Assembly (NCBI GenBank): GCA_947453695.1
Contig: CANGHW010000054.1
Coordinates: 1-32,531, forward strand
Length of the DNA: 32,531 bases
Source: Opitutia bacterium
GTDB lineage: Bacteria; Verrucomicrobiota; Verrucomicrobiia; Opitutales; Opitutaceae
Reading direction: 5' to 3'
Every line of letters begins with the position of its first letter. Position 1 is the stretch's first letter. The position numbers were made by a program, and so were the translations under genes. Of the stretch, positions 9,162-18,340 are shown in pieces. Below the pieces are notes generated by a model. It saw only the letters and a program-made list of their open reading frames with translations, ran no database searches and was not told the DNA's origin.

Positions 9162-10586
9162 GTGATTACCTCCTCCCCCGCCAGCGCCTCTCACCTGAAA
9201 GCCGAATTGCATGTCGGCTATGTCTGGTTGATCTCATCCGTCGCGGCGCTCGGCGGCCTGTTGTTCGGCTGGGACTGGGTCGTGATCGGTGGGGCCAAGC
9301 CTTTTTTCCAACGCTACTTTCAGCTCACCAGCGAGGCCCAGATCGGGTGGGCCAACAGTTGCGCGCTCATCGGTTGCCTCGTCGGCGCACTGCTCGCAGG
9401 TGGGTTGAGCGATCGCTACGGCCGCAAGCTGCTGTTGATTCTTTCGGCGTTCCTCTTTGCCCTCACTTCGATCGGCAACGCGCTGGCGGGCACTTTCTCC
9501 GTCTTCATTTTTTGGCGAATGCTGGGCGGAGTGGCCATCGGTCTGGCTTCCAATCTTTCACCGCTCTACATCGCCGAAGTGGCGCCGGCGCAGATGCGCG
9601 GCAAGCTCGTCTCGATCAACCAGCTCACGATTGTCGTCGGCATCCTGCTCGCGCAGATCATCAACTGGTCGTTGGTGCGCCATCTGCCAGCCGGGGCCAC
9701 GGACGAGTTTATCCGCAACTCGTGGTTCGGGCAGCAAGGTTGGCGCTGGATGTTCGGACTGACCGCCGCACCTTCGTTGCTGTTTTTCCTCGGCATGTTT
9801 GCCGTGCCCGAAAGTCCGCGGTGGCTCGCAAAAAACGGCCGGCCGGAATTGGCCCAAAAAATCCTCGCGAAGATCGGTGGCGCGACCTACGCCGCCGCGG
9901 CCATGGCGGAGATTAACTCCACGCTGGCTACCGAGGAAGGTCAGCGCGTGCGCTTCACCGAACTGCTCGATCCCAAGCTGGCGAAGGTGCTGGTGCTCGG
10001 CGTGACTTTGGCAGTCTTTCAGCAATGGTGTGGCATCAACGTGATCTTCAACTACGCCGAAGAGATCTTTAAGGCGGCGGGCTACGACATCTCGAGCGTC
10101 CTCAGCAACATTGCTTGGACTGGCTCGATTAATCTGGCGTTTACCTTTGTGGCCCTGGGCACAGTCGACCGCGTCGGCCGCCGGCCGCTGATGCTCTTTG
10201 GTGCCGCCGGACTGGCCCTGATTTACGCGGCGATCGCCCTCTGCTACGCCAACGGCGTGAACGGTCTCCCGGTGCTGCTCCTCGTGCTCGCCGCCATCGG
10301 CTGCTACGCGATGTCGCTGGCGCCGGTGACGTGGGTGGTGATCTCCGAAATTTTCCCGAACCGCATTCGCGGGGCGGCCATGTCGGTCGCTGTGTCGGCG
10401 CTGTGGATCGCCTGTTTTATTCTCACGTACACATTTCCCATCCTGAATGCCAACCTCGGGGCGGCAGGAACCTTTTGGCTCTACGCGGCGATTTGCGTGG
10501 CGGGCCTGGTCTTCGTCTTCTTCAAACTTCCGGAGACCAAGGGAAGGTCGCTGGAACAGATTGAGCGGGAGTTGGTGGACCCATGA
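9162..10586 (+). CDS. MFS sugar porter family transporter
   Basis: 474 residues with about 12 hydrophobic segments, starting at a GTG 12 bp after the DUF5107 stop. All the sugar-porter signatures are present: GGLLFGWDWVVIGGA in TM1, DRYGRKLLL in the first A-loop, PESPRWL after TM6, QQWCGINVIFNYAEEIF in TM7, DRVGRRPLM in the second A-loop, and the C-terminal PETKGRSLEQIE. This is the family of XylE, AraE, GalP and GLUTs, which usually import monosaccharides with protons. The loop between TM5 and TM6 is a little long (HLPAGATDEFIRNSWFGQQGWRW), as in several Bacteroidetes and Verrucomicrobia homologues. It lies between two mutarotase-fold genes and its stop overlaps the next start (ATGA). The exact sugar cannot be deduced. 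Confidence 0.94.
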   Translation: MITSSPASASHLKAELHVGYVWLISSVAALGGLLFGWDWVVIGGAKPFFQRYFQLTSEAQIGWANSCALIGCLVGALLAGGLSDRYGRKLLLILSAFLFALTSIGNALAGTFSVFIFWRMLGGVAIGLASNLSPLYIAEVAPAQMRGKLVSINQLTIVVGILLAQIINWSLVRHLPAGATDEFIRNSWFGQQGWRWMFGLTAAPSLLFFLGMFAVPESPRWLAKNGRPELAQKILAKIGGATYAAAAMAEINSTLATEEGQRVRFTELLDPKLAKVLVLGVTLAVFQQWCGINVIFNYAEEIFKAAGYDISSVLSNIAWTGSINLAFTFVALGTVDRVGRRPLMLFGAAGLALIYAAIALCYANGVNGLPVLLLVLAAIGCYAMSLAPVTWVVISEIFPNRIRGAAMSVAVSALWIACFILTYTFPILNANLGAAGTFWLYAAICVAGLVFVFFKLPETKGRSLEQIERELVDP

Positions 10587-11524
10587 AAACGACCATCTCC
10601 CGCGAACGAATCGACGGCTGGGATCGCATTTCGCTCATCAACGATCGGGTCACGTTGCAGGTCTTCCCCGAACTCGGCGGCCGCGTTACCTCGCTCTTTA
10701 ATCGGCGTTCAAACCGCGAGTGGCTTTGGGCGCCGCCAACGGGCCTACGTCTTTTTCGCAACCGACTCGGCGACTCGTTTGCCGCCGGCACGCACGTCGG
10801 TCTGGACGAGTGTATTCCTACCGTAGCACCGTGTCGTTGGAAAGGTCGGGAACTGCCGGACCATGGTGAAATCTGGGCGCTCCCGTGGGCCGTCGACGCT
10901 GCGGCGCTCGTGGACGGCGTGTTGTCGATGACCGTCGATCTTCCGATCACGCCGCTGCGATTCGCGCGGAGTATTCGACTGGAGGGCAACTGCGTTCGTT
11001 TCGACTACCGTCTGCAGAATCTCGGTGCGCAGCAGGAAGACTACCTCTGGGCGATGCATCCGTTGTTTACCCTCCAAGCTGGCGACAGGCTGGAACTGCC
11101 GGACGATGTGTCCTCGATTAGACTGGAATGCGCGGCAGGAGGAACGACCGATGGTCGTGGCGCAAATTGGTCGTGGCCCGAGCCTTTCGCTGGCGTGCGG
11201 TTGGATCGGCTTGAATTGCCCGACAACTCGGAGGGTTACCTCAAAGCCTTTGCCATGCCTCAGGTCGGCGAAGTCAGACTACGCACTGCCAACACTGGCT
11301 GCGCCCTGTCTATCCGTTGGGATGTCGCCGCTACTCCATGCCTCGGGTTGTGGCTGACGCGCGGCGGCTACCGAGGGTGGCATCATCTCGCGGTCGAACC
11401 CTCCAATGGTGCGCCGGACAGCCTAGAGACGGCCGTCAACGATTGGCGCAGAAGCGGAAAACTGAACCCCGGCGAGGAGCGCACTTGGTGGGTCGAGTGG
11501 TCGCTGCATGACGGGCCAGGCTGA
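10583..11524 (+). CDS. Galactose-mutarotase-fold protein (aldose 1-epimerase-like)
   Basis: 313 residues, no signal peptide. The sequence has the all-beta look of the galactose mutarotase/carbohydrate-binding superfamily: INDRVTLQVFPELGGRVTSLFN (residues 19-40), a GLDECIPTVAPC segment, VRFDYRLQNLGAQQEDYLWAMHPLF (about 139-163, where aldose epimerases keep a catalytic His), and a C-terminal LWLTRGGYRGWHHLAVEPSNG, close to the 'ExxxG' end of epimerases. It could be an aldose 1-epimerase that speeds anomer interconversion of the sugar imported by the preceding porter, or a non-catalytic binding protein. The ATG overlaps the porter stop (ATGA). Both this protein and the DUF5107 protein carry a V-[FL]-P-E-[LI]-G-G-R motif, suggesting related folds at both ends of the operon. 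Confidence 0.78.
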   Translation: MKTTISRERIDGWDRISLINDRVTLQVFPELGGRVTSLFNRRSNREWLWAPPTGLRLFRNRLGDSFAAGTHVGLDECIPTVAPCRWKGRELPDHGEIWALPWAVDAAALVDGVLSMTVDLPITPLRFARSIRLEGNCVRFDYRLQNLGAQQEDYLWAMHPLFTLQAGDRLELPDDVSSIRLECAAGGTTDGRGANWSWPEPFAGVRLDRLELPDNSEGYLKAFAMPQVGEVRLRTANTGCALSIRWDVAATPCLGLWLTRGGYRGWHHLAVEPSNGAPDSLETAVNDWRRSGKLNPGEERTWWVEWSLHDGPG

Positions 11525-12282
11525 ATACCCTGAGATTAGCCTAGGCAGCGGTAACAAAACCGTGCGAGCGAAAGTCCTGACCGCAGGCAAGAAGCCACAC
11601 CGAATCCGAAACCCACGATTCATAGGCAAAGCCACGGCACTGAATATGGACCAACGGATATGGCATCGAAGATTCCCTCCAAAAAACACAATCCACCCGA
11701 CTATGCATCAACTCGTGAAGACAAACCGCTACGGAGAAACCCCTAAGGCCGTCTCAAATCCCGTTCAAAGTCGTCTCAACTTTGAACAGCGCACGAAAAC
11801 CCCAATCGAGATGAACCAAGACGCAATATCCCTATGATGGAAATAGGTGTTGGCCGGCGCATCGCAACCGGGGGCGCTCTGTTTGAGCTTCGTTCAAAGT
11901 CCGTTCAAAGTTGCCGCCACAATACTTCCTTCTGGCTCACACTTCCGCGAAGGCCAATCACGCTCAGCGTGCGTTTAGAGACGGAAAACCTCAGTTCACC
12001 GAGTTTTGCGCTTGGGAGGAGTGTTTGCTGACAGCGATGACCACCTGATCGGCTATTTTTTTGAGGGGACGCAAGACGACTACGGAAACAATTTATGGGG
12101 ACGACGCACAACCCCAGTGCGGCAGCCAAAGGCGAAACCTATTTCGCGAAGATTTGGTGCGCAAATCACGTCATAGCACTCGCCAAGAATCCCCAGAAAC
12201 TCGCCTCCACCAATGCGGACCCCGCGGCCCAAATACGGCGCCAACGAAATCGTGCGACGGGCAGCAGTCCCTCCTGTCCCCG
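11525..12282. other. Gene-poor convergent gap of about 760 bp with no recognised gene
   Basis: This stretch lies between the 3' ends of the mutarotase-fold gene (plus) and rhaA (minus). By eye it is clearly less GC-rich than its surroundings. The only open frames are short and have no recognisable domain; the longest (109 codons, ending at 11837) begins inside the preceding gene. It contains a cluster of GTTCAAAG half-sites (see the repeat entry), a short hexanucleotide-scale dyad around 11832-11846, and a run of seven T at 12056-12062 without a convincing stem in front of it. No tRNA, IS remnant or terminator could be identified. Confidence 0.6.
11750..11911. repeat. Cluster of GTTCAAAG half-sites (one inverted pair, two tandem copies)
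   Basis: GTTCAAAG at 11763-11770 faces its reverse complement CTTTGAAC at 11780-11787 (8-bp arms, 9-bp spacer). CGTTCAAAGT recurs in direct orientation at 11891-11900 and 11902-11911, an 11-bp period. CGTCTCAA also occurs twice, at 11750-11757 and 11772-11779 (22 bp apart, two helical turns). An 8-mer is expected about once per window on both strands, so four copies in 150 bp is not background. It may be a regulator-binding cluster or a remnant of a repeated element; there is no adjacent gene start to explain it. Confidence 0.7.
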
Positions 12283-13539
12283 CTAAACGCGCTGTGAGAG
12301 CACAGCCCTTTCGTAGGCCTTGATTTCCGCGATCCACGCGCCACCCACTGGCACGTTTTGACGGCGACAGTGCTCATCCCAGACGGCCGCAAACGGCAGT
12401 GATTTCGACTCTTCCATCCACGCGAGCCGCGCAGTGAGATCACCCGCGTTCTCCGAGGAGCGAAGTTGCGCGGCCGGCTCCAGCAGCGCGATCAGCAGAG
12501 CCTTGATCGCGTTGCGCGTGCCGATCGTCCAAGCGGCGATGCGATTGATGCTGGCGTCAAAATAATCGAGACCGATGTGCGTGCGGCCGAGATAATCACC
12601 GCGCACGAGTTCTTCCATGATCGCGCGGAGGTGATCGTCGAGGATCACGACGTGGTCGCTGTCCCACCGCACGCCGCGGCTCACGTGGAGTAACAGCTCG
12701 GGCACATTCATCAGCACGGAGCTGATCTTGTCGGTCAGCGTTTCCGTCGGGTGAAAATGACCGGCATCGAGACAGATGAGCTTCTGCTTGCGGATCGCGT
12801 AGCCGAGGTAGAACTCGTGCGAGCCGACGACGTAGGATTCCGAGCCAATGCCGAACAGTTTACTCTCCACCGCGTCGAGGTGATGGCGCGGGTCGATCGC
12901 TTCGGCGAACACCGCGTCGAGCGCGGCGGTCAGGCGCTCGCGGGGCGCGCGGCGATCAAACGGCAGATCCTTGTAGCCGTCCGGGATCCAGACGTTGGTA
13001 ACCGTCGGTGTGCCCAACTGGCGGCCCATCTCGGCACCGATCTTGCGGCTGGCGATGCAGTGATCGATCCAGAATTGGCGGATGCCGGCATCGGCATGCG
13101 ACAAAGTGAAGCCATCGGACGCCTTCGGATGAGCGAAGCAAGTGGGGTTGAAATCCAGTCCAAGCCCGTTGGCCTTGGCCCAGTCGATCCAGCTCTGGAA
13201 CTGCGCGACCGTGATCGCATCGCGGTCGACCTTCTTGCCACCGAAGTCGCCGTAGCAGGCGTGGAGATTCAGGCGGTGTTTGCCGGGGATCAGGCGGTAG
13301 GCGAGCTCAAGGTCCTTGCGCAGTTCATCGATGGTGCGGGCCTTGCCGGGATAATTGCCCGTTGCGGCAATGCCGCTGCCGGAGAGATCGTTGCCGGTCT
13401 TCTCAAAACCACCGACGTCGTCGCCTTGCCAGCAGTGGAGCGAGATCGGCACGCCGGCGAGACGGCGGAGCGCAGCCTCGGTATCAATACCGAGGGCAGC
13501 GTATGTTTCCTGAGCGAGGAAGTAAGCGGAGGTAGCCAT
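12283..13539 (-). CDS. rhaA: L-rhamnose isomerase
   Basis: 418 residues, the same length as E. coli RhaA and collinear with it. The enzyme interconverts L-rhamnose and L-rhamnulose in the cytoplasm with divalent metals. Conserved blocks seen: [15 protein letters not shown] (32-46), [10 protein letters not shown] (59-68), [12 protein letters not shown] (127-138), [51 protein letters not shown] (257-266), RWDSDHVV (291-298) and [16 protein letters not shown]. Metal and catalytic ligands expected at Glu225, Asp258, His261/His263, Asp293 and Asp295 are all present, so it should be active. It is the last gene of the minus-strand cluster, 52 bp after rhaT. Rhamnulokinase and rhamnulose-1-phosphate aldolase genes are not in the window. 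Confidence 0.98.
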   Translation of the reverse strand: MATSAYFLAQETYAALGIDTEAALRRLAGVPISLHCWQGDDVGGFEKTGNDLSGSGIAATGNYPGKARTIDELRKDLELAYRLIPGKHRLNLHACYGDFGGKKVDRDAITVAQFQSWIDWAKANGLGLDFNPTCFAHPKASDGFTLSHADAGIRQFWIDHCIASRKIGAEMGRQLGTPTVTNVWIPDGYKDLPFDRRAPRERLTAALDAVFAEAIDPRHHLDAVESKLFGIGSESYVVGSHEFYLGYAIRKQKLICLDAGHFHPTETLTDKISSVLMNVPELLLHVSRGVRWDSDHVVILDDHLRAIMEELVRGDYLGRTHIGLDYFDASINRIAAWTIGTRNAIKALLIALLEPAAQLRSSENAGDLTARLAWMEESKSLPFAAVWDEHCRRQNVPVGGAWIAEIKAYERAVLSQRV

Positions 13540-13591
13540 GGGTTTGCGGGCTTGGAGCGTAGAGGAGTTGGGGGAGGGAGCGTGAATCAGC

Positions 13592-14764
13592 TCAGCTGGC
13601 GCCTTTGATGTAGGTGCCGTAGCCGATGATGATGGTGGAAAGAATCAGCGCGAGAATACCCAGCGCAATCAGCGTATAGGCCTTCTTCGACGAACCCTTC
13701 CACTCGTGGAAGATCCAGCCCCACATCGTCGAGAAGATGATGATACTCGCCATGTGGAGTGTCCACGAGGCGAAGCCGTATTTGCCCATCTGGGTCTCAC
13801 CCATCGTGTAGAAGAAGAACTGGAAATACCAACACGTGCCGGCCAACGCCGAGAAGAAGTAGTTGCCGAGGCGAGGCACTTTGAGATCGGCCGCCGAGGG
13901 AGCGACCGCCTTGGCTGCGGCGTCGCCACCGTGCTCACCACCCGTCGCTGCGAGACCGGCATGTTCGGCGCGGACTTCGCTGGCGAGATACTGATAGCCG
14001 GTGCTGTTGCGGAAATTGAGGATCACGCACCAAATAAAATTCGTCGTGAAACCACCGAGGAGCACGACGACGAGCTTCGGCAAGCCCGTCCAGATCACAT
14101 CGGTCCCGGCCTTCGCCGATGCTTCGCCGATGGGATTGCCCGCCGTGAGGGCAAACGCGAAACACGCGCTCATCACGCCGGAGAACGTCGCGACGACCAG
14201 TCCCTTTTTAAAAGAAAACTCCTTGATCGCCTTCTTCTTCTCCACCTCGGCCATTTCGCGTTCCTTGGTCAGACCCGCCAACGCCGCGATCCCGATGCCG
14301 AGCAAACACACGGCCACACCCACCAGCGTGATCTGGCCGGGCTTGGTCGCCGCGATCTGGCCGAGCGTCTCCGCGACTGGAATCGACGGAGCGAACGACT
14401 TGAAAATCGGCGGGAGCAACGTGCCGAACGCCGCGCAATAGCCGAGCGCCACACCCATGCCGAGCGACATACCGAGGTAGCGCATCGTGAGGCCGAAGGT
14501 CAGGCCGCCGAAGCCCCACATCGCCCCAAAGAAATACGTCCACCACAGCGTGCTCATCGACTGCTGCAGGATCACCCCGAAGACATTCTTCGTCAGGATG
14601 CTCGCGAGCACCGTCGGGCAGATGATCCACGAGAAAAATCCACCGACCAACCAGTAGGTTTCCCACGACCATTTTTTGACCCCCTTGTAGGGCACATAGA
14701 AGCTCCCGGACGCGAGTCCGCCGAGCCAGTGAAATAGCACTCCAAAAATCGGATTGGGAATCAT
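13592..14764 (-). CDS. rhaT: L-rhamnose-proton symporter (RhaT family)
   Basis: 390 residues with ten predicted hydrophobic segments, clearly collinear with E. coli Rha[25 protein letters not shown] near the N-terminus, [52 protein letters not shown], and [19 protein letters not shown] near the C-terminus. It would import L-rhamnose with H+ through the inner membrane for the isomerase encoded next. The ATG at 14764 is preferred; an in-frame TTG 12 bases upstream is possible. It is about 45 residues longer than the E. coli protein, mainly through an Ala/Gly-rich cytoplasmic or periplasmic loop (about residues 262-292, [20 protein letters not shown]). A short inverted repeat lies in the 49 bp upstream. 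Confidence 0.95.
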   Translation of the reverse strand: MIPNPIFGVLFHWLGGLASGSFYVPYKGVKKWSWETYWLVGGFFSWIICPTVLASILTKNVFGVILQQSMSTLWWTYFFGAMWGFGGLTFGLTMRYLGMSLGMGVALGYCAAFGTLLPPIFKSFAPSIPVAETLGQIAATKPGQITLVGVAVCLLGIGIAALAGLTKEREMAEVEKKKAIKEFSFKKGLVVATFSGVMSACFAFALTAGNPIGEASAKAGTDVIWTGLPKLVVVLLGGFTTNFIWCVILNFRNSTGYQYLASEVRAEHAGLAATGGEHGGDAAAKAVAPSAADLKVPRLGNYFFSALAGTCWYFQFFFYTMGETQMGKYGFASWTLHMASIIIFSTMWGWIFHEWKGSSKKAYTLIALGILALILSTIIIGYGTYIKGAS

Positions 14765-14792
14765 GGAAAACAGCAATGTCCGCTAGCCAGCC

Positions 14793-14807
14793 GGCCTAGA
14801 ATAGGCC
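14793..14807. repeat. Short inverted repeat between the GH127-like gene and rhaT
   Basis: GGCCTA-GAA-TAGGCC is a perfect 6-bp stem with a 3-base loop in the 49-bp gap between the two genes. In RNA it would form a small hairpin without a following T tract, so it may mark a processing or attenuation point between the hydrolase part and the rhamnose part of the cluster rather than a terminator. Confidence 0.4.
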
Positions 14808-14813
14808 CGAGTA

Positions 14814-16802
14814 TCAATTGGGCGTCCGTGGTTTCGCAGCCGGCTTCCAATCGGCTCTGTGCACGTTGCCGGCGTCCGGGATCGTGGGACACTCAGCGAG
14901 CTCGGGGCACATGAGCCGCCATGTGTCGGCGGGGTAAATGTTCCTGAGAAACAACGGCTGGGGTAGCCAGGTGCGGAACAGGTTGCTGCTGCTCCATTGA
15001 TTCCCCGCCGACGCATAGTCGCACATCGAGAGCACAATCTGGTGGTGCTTGAAGAAATGGCTCGGCCGCACCTCGAAAGGCACATCAAACGCCATCCAGA
15101 CACCCGCGGGCTTGCTGGCGCTGGGGGCCAAATCGACATTGCCGTCGGGATTCGCGACCAGCCACGCGGCCACGTCCTGCGCTTTCACGAGACGATCATC
15201 CAGCGCGAGCACGATCGGCCCGCGCATCACGGCAAACTGCGGCGCCCCGCTCGGGGCCGCCACGGCGCGCCCGCGGAGATCAAGTTGCAGCACCACCTTG
15301 TCCCCGGGTGCCCACTCGCGCACCACCTCGGCATAGGTGCCGGCCTGGCACGGATAGGACTGCCCGTTCACCGTGAGCGAGGTCCGACGGCTCCAAGCGG
15401 GAATACGCAGCGCCAGGGAAAACATCGCGGGCCGCGACGGATTGACGGTGATCGTGATCGTGTCGTTGACCGGATAATCGGTAGCTTGAAACAATTTCAC
15501 GTCCGTTCCGTCCGCGAGCCGCGACTGCGCGCTGCCGGCGGAGTAGAGATTAACGGCAACTCCATTTGCGCGGCCCATCACAGCCCAATTGGGCGTAAGC
15601 AAGAGCCCACGCGGGCCGTTCGCCGCGCAGCAGCTCATCTGGACATCCTGATGCTGGTAGTGGCTGGGCACGCGTTGGCCGCTAAGGGGCGAGAAATAGG
15701 CCCACCAGTTGCCTTCCGGGGTCATGGCGCCGGCGAGGGCATTATAGAGCGCGACTTCGATCTGGTCCGCCCAGACCGGATCGCCTGTGACCCGGAGCAA
15801 TTGATAGCAAAGCTTCATCCACGTGGCCGTGACGCAGGTCTCCACGGGTTGCTCAAGGATTTCGGTCTGCAGGCGCGTGCCGTCGGCCCACAGTTCATGG
15901 TTCGAGCCCGAACCGTGGATCATAATCTCGGTGCGGCGGATGCTCTCGGCAAACTTGATCGCAGCGGTCAGGTGCCGCTGCTCGCCGGTGGTCCGATACA
16001 GCTCACATAGGCCCTCGAAACAGGACATCATTTCATAGGCCTTGGGCGAGGCGATCTGCACCGGCGGCACTCCGTTCATCGCCTGTTTTTCCAGCTGCAG
16101 GCCGTGCGGCAGGAAGGCGTTCGGCTTTTCCCAGCTTGCGACGATGTCGCTGGCCAGTTCGAGGTAGCGCCCGTCTCCCGTGCGGTTGTAGAGCAGGACG
16201 ATCGGCTCGAGAATTGAACTCGGCGCAAGGCCCTTCAGGACGTCGGCGCCGGTTGCGGTCAGGTTGACTTTGCCCGGAGGCGCTTCCTTGAGCAGGTGAT
16301 CCGCCAGGCGGACCGCAGCCTTGAGCGCGTCCGGGTTGCCGTTCAGGTCGTAATCGGCGATGAGCCCGAGCAACGTGTATTTGCGGCCCCAAACGTCCCA
16401 GATACCGAGATGTTTGTCGGCACGGTAGGTGCCGATGTAGCCGTCGGGCGTCTGTGTGGCCAACAGATCCTTGATGGCCCGGTCAAGAAGCGCGCGGTTC
16501 TCCGGTGTGGGTTGATAGGCGTAGCCGAGGGTCGCCGAGGTGAACCACTTGCCCCAATACTCACAGCGCCAGTGTCCGATGTTCTCCTCCTTGCGATCGC
16601 GGAAGGGCTTGATCAGTTTTTCCACATCCTGCGCCATTACGCGGTGGCCGATGCTCAGCTCGATTTTTTCGCCCACCCAACCCTGAAGGCGGATGCTGCC
16701 GGGAGCCGCAGGCGTCAGTTTGTCCGGGACCGAAGCGGCCAGGCCGGACGTGAGGGCAAGGACAACGGCCATGGAATGGTAGTATCGAGGGTTCATGTTC
16801 AT
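14814..16802 (-). CDS. GH127-like (DUF1680) glycoside hydrolase, probable beta-L-arabinofuranosidase family
   Basis: 662 residues with a signal peptide (hydrophobic stretch at about 11-24), so periplasmic or secreted. The (alpha/alpha)-barrel part shows the DUF1680 blocks: WGKWFTSATLGYAY, TPDGYIGTY (118-126), YTLLGLIADYDLNGN, and the metal-site motifs QPVETC (Glu321, Cys323) and SCCAANGPRG (Cys391, Cys392). In the characterised enzyme HypBA1 the equivalent Glu and three Cys bind zinc and one Cys is the nucleophile, so this protein keeps a complete active centre. The C-terminal part is beta-rich. Known activities in the superfamily include beta-L-arabinofuranosidase and, in pectin degraders, removal of rare sugars; the clan also contains proteins of unknown specificity. 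Its ATG overlaps the sulfatase stop (ATGA), so co-translation is likely. Confidence 0.9.
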   Translation of the reverse strand: MNMNPRYYHSMAVVLALTSGLAASVPDKLTPAAPGSIRLQGWVGEKIELSIGHRVMAQDVEKLIKPFRDRKEENIGHWRCEYWGKWFTSATLGYAYQPTPENRALLDRAIKDLLATQTPDGYIGTYRADKHLGIWDVWGRKYTLLGLIADYDLNGNPDALKAAVRLADHLLKEAPPGKVNLTATGADVLKGLAPSSILEPIVLLYNRTGDGRYLELASDIVASWEKPNAFLPHGLQLEKQAMNGVPPVQIASPKAYEMMSCFEGLCELYRTTGEQRHLTAAIKFAESIRRTEIMIHGSGSNHELWADGTRLQTEILEQPVETCVTATWMKLCYQLLRVTGDPVWADQIEVALYNALAGAMTPEGNWWAYFSPLSGQRVPSHYQHQDVQMSCCAANGPRGLLLTPNWAVMGRANGVAVNLYSAGSAQSRLADGTDVKLFQATDYPVNDTITITVNPSRPAMFSLALRIPAWSRRTSLTVNGQSYPCQAGTYAEVVREWAPGDKVVLQLDLRGRAVAAPSGAPQFAVMRGPIVLALDDRLVKAQDVAAWLVANPDGNVDLAPSASKPAGVWMAFDVPFEVRPSHFFKHHQIVLSMCDYASAGNQWSSSNLFRTWLPQPLFLRNIYPADTWRLMCPELAECPTIPDAGNVHRADWKPAAKPRTPN

Positions 16803-18328
16803 TGAATTTTTCGGGCGGTTTCCGTCGGGATCGAAGCCTTCAGGATATCAACCGGCCGGCCCTTCAGCCGACCTTCCCAGCCTTTGGGTCGTCGCGCGGG
16901 TGCGGTCAGGGCGTTCGCCAAGTCCTCCTCGCGCACCACACGCCGGAGAATCTCGTTGGCGCTCAGCCCCGTGTCGCCGAAACTGGCCATGAACGCATGG
17001 GTCCGGTCGTGCAGTTGGCGGCGGACCTCGACGGTCAGTGGATCTTCGAAAAGATTGTGGGTTTCGGCGGCATCGGCGTGCCGGTCGTAGAGCACATTGA
17101 AGGTGCCCTGGCCCGCGGCGCCCTCCCCTGCGGCTGGGTCGTGCAGCGCCTCGGAGTAGGTGTAGCGTTTCGTGTAAACGCCGCGCCAGTTCATCGGGAT
17201 GAAGAAGAGCGGCAGCGCATCCACGCCGTCGTCGCGGCCGGACACAATCGCCGCGGAGGCGTCGCGGCCCTGGACTGTGGCGGGCACAGGCAGCTTCATG
17301 AGACCAAGCAAGGTGGGCATCAGGTCGAGCGTGCCCATGAGGAGGTCGCTGACACCGGGCTTCAACTGCGCCGGCCAGCGCACCAGCAAAGGCACGCGGC
17401 ACGAGCCGCTCTCGGCGCGTCCCTTGTTGTTGGCCCAGTCATAGCTCATGAGCAGGTCGCCGTGGTCGGCCGTGAACACCACGATGGTGTTTTCTGCGAG
17501 GCCGCGCTCCTCCAGCTTTTGCATCAGCCAGCCGAAGGCGCGGTCGAGGCCGGAAATCGCCGCCATGTGCCCTTGATACATCTGACGGATGCGCGAGGTG
17601 TCGCGCACGGTGGGCCGGAGGGTCAGTGTCGTCGGGTCGTAGAGATCCAGCATGTCCTGCGGCGCATCATAGCCGGCCATGGCTACACCCCAGTTGTGCG
17701 GCGGATGCCACGCCAGAAAAAGCGCGAAGGGCTCGTCAGCGTGGTGGTCGATGAAGTCCATCGCCTGGCGGGTCTGCGCGTAAGGCTCCCAGTCGCCGTA
17801 GAGTTTTTTCGTCGTCCCGTCCTGATCCCAGTAATACGCGCGCGCGGCATCGAAAACTAGGGTGCAATTATTCGAGAGGAACTCGTGATCGAAGCCGTAG
17901 CGGTAAGGTCCCACCGGAATGCCCCGCACGCGGTCGCCACCGTAGAGATGCCACTTGCCGTAATAGCCCAGGTGATAGCCGGCGTCGCGCAGGACCTCGG
18001 GCAGGTAGGTGCCGTGGCCCGGCAGGAGCTGGAGATCGTTTTGGATCGCTCCGTTATTGAGCACGTGCTGGCCACTCATCAAAATGCCGCGATAAGGCGT
18101 GCAGACAGGAGAATTCGAGACGCCGTGGTTGAAGCGCACGCCCTGGCTGGCGAGCCGGTCGAAATTCGGCGTCTTGATCTGCCGATTGCCGTAAGCACCC
18201 ATCATGTCGGACGACTGCTGGTCGCTACAAACGAAGACTAGGTTGGGCCGCCGGTCGGCCGCGGGCAGCTCCGGAGCGGCCAGCAACCAGGCGAGAGCAG
18301 CGAAAGAGAATGTCTGCGGGAATTTCAT
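16799..18328 (-). CDS. Sulfatase (S1 family), secreted
   Basis: 509 residues with a signal peptide (MKFPQTFSFAALAWLLAAPELPAA). The alkaline-phosphatase-like sulfatase fold is evident: NLVFVCSDQQSSDMMGAYGN (metal-binding start), the CTPYRG motif with Cys76 and Arg80 (Cys is converted to formylglycine), GYYGKWHLYGG, and FTADHGDLL carrying metal ligands. It would hydrolyse sulfate esters on a glycan in the periplasm. The motif fits the C-x-P-x-R consensus, though with Tyr in place of the more usual Ser/Ala before Arg. It lies between the GH99-like gene (12 bp upstream) and the GH127-like gene (4-bp overlap). The tail after about residue 440 (ANEILRRVVREEDLANAL) is an extension without a known domain. 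No formylglycine-generating or anSME maturase is in the window. Confidence 0.95.
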   Translation of the reverse strand: MKFPQTFSFAALAWLLAAPELPAADRRPNLVFVCSDQQSSDMMGAYGNRQIKTPNFDRLASQGVRFNHGVSNSPVCTPYRGILMSGQHVLNNGAIQNDLQLLPGHGTYLPEVLRDAGYHLGYYGKWHLYGGDRVRGIPVGPYRYGFDHEFLSNNCTLVFDAARAYYWDQDGTTKKLYGDWEPYAQTRQAMDFIDHHADEPFALFLAWHPPHNWGVAMAGYDAPQDMLDLYDPTTLTLRPTVRDTSRIRQMYQGHMAAISGLDRAFGWLMQKLEERGLAENTIVVFTADHGDLLMSYDWANNKGRAESGSCRVPLLVRWPAQLKPGVSDLLMGTLDLMPTLLGLMKLPVPATVQGRDASAAIVSGRDDGVDALPLFFIPMNWRGVYTKRYTYSEALHDPAAGEGAAGQGTFNVLYDRHADAAETHNLFEDPLTVEVRRQLHDRTHAFMASFGDTGLSANEILRRVVREEDLANALTAPARRPKGWEGRLKGRPVDILKASIPTETARKIQ

Positions 18329-18340
18329 GCGGGGCGCGTT

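Noticed and set aside
11508..11837. 109-codon plus-strand open frame after the mutarotase-fold gene
   Set aside because: Starts inside the preceding gene, has no recognisable domain or ribosome-binding site, and lies in a lower-GC stretch where its composition is unlike the neighbours. Not strong enough to call a gene.
12056..12062. Run of seven T as a terminator signal
   Set aside because: No stable stem precedes it on the plus strand, and it is more than 500 bp from the end of the nearest plus-strand gene.
13706..17860. Long plus-strand open frames (343, 337 and 352 codons) across rhaT, the GH127-like and the first sulfatase genes
   Set aside because: Compositionally odd shadows with no recognisable domain; the minus-strand genes are unmistakable.
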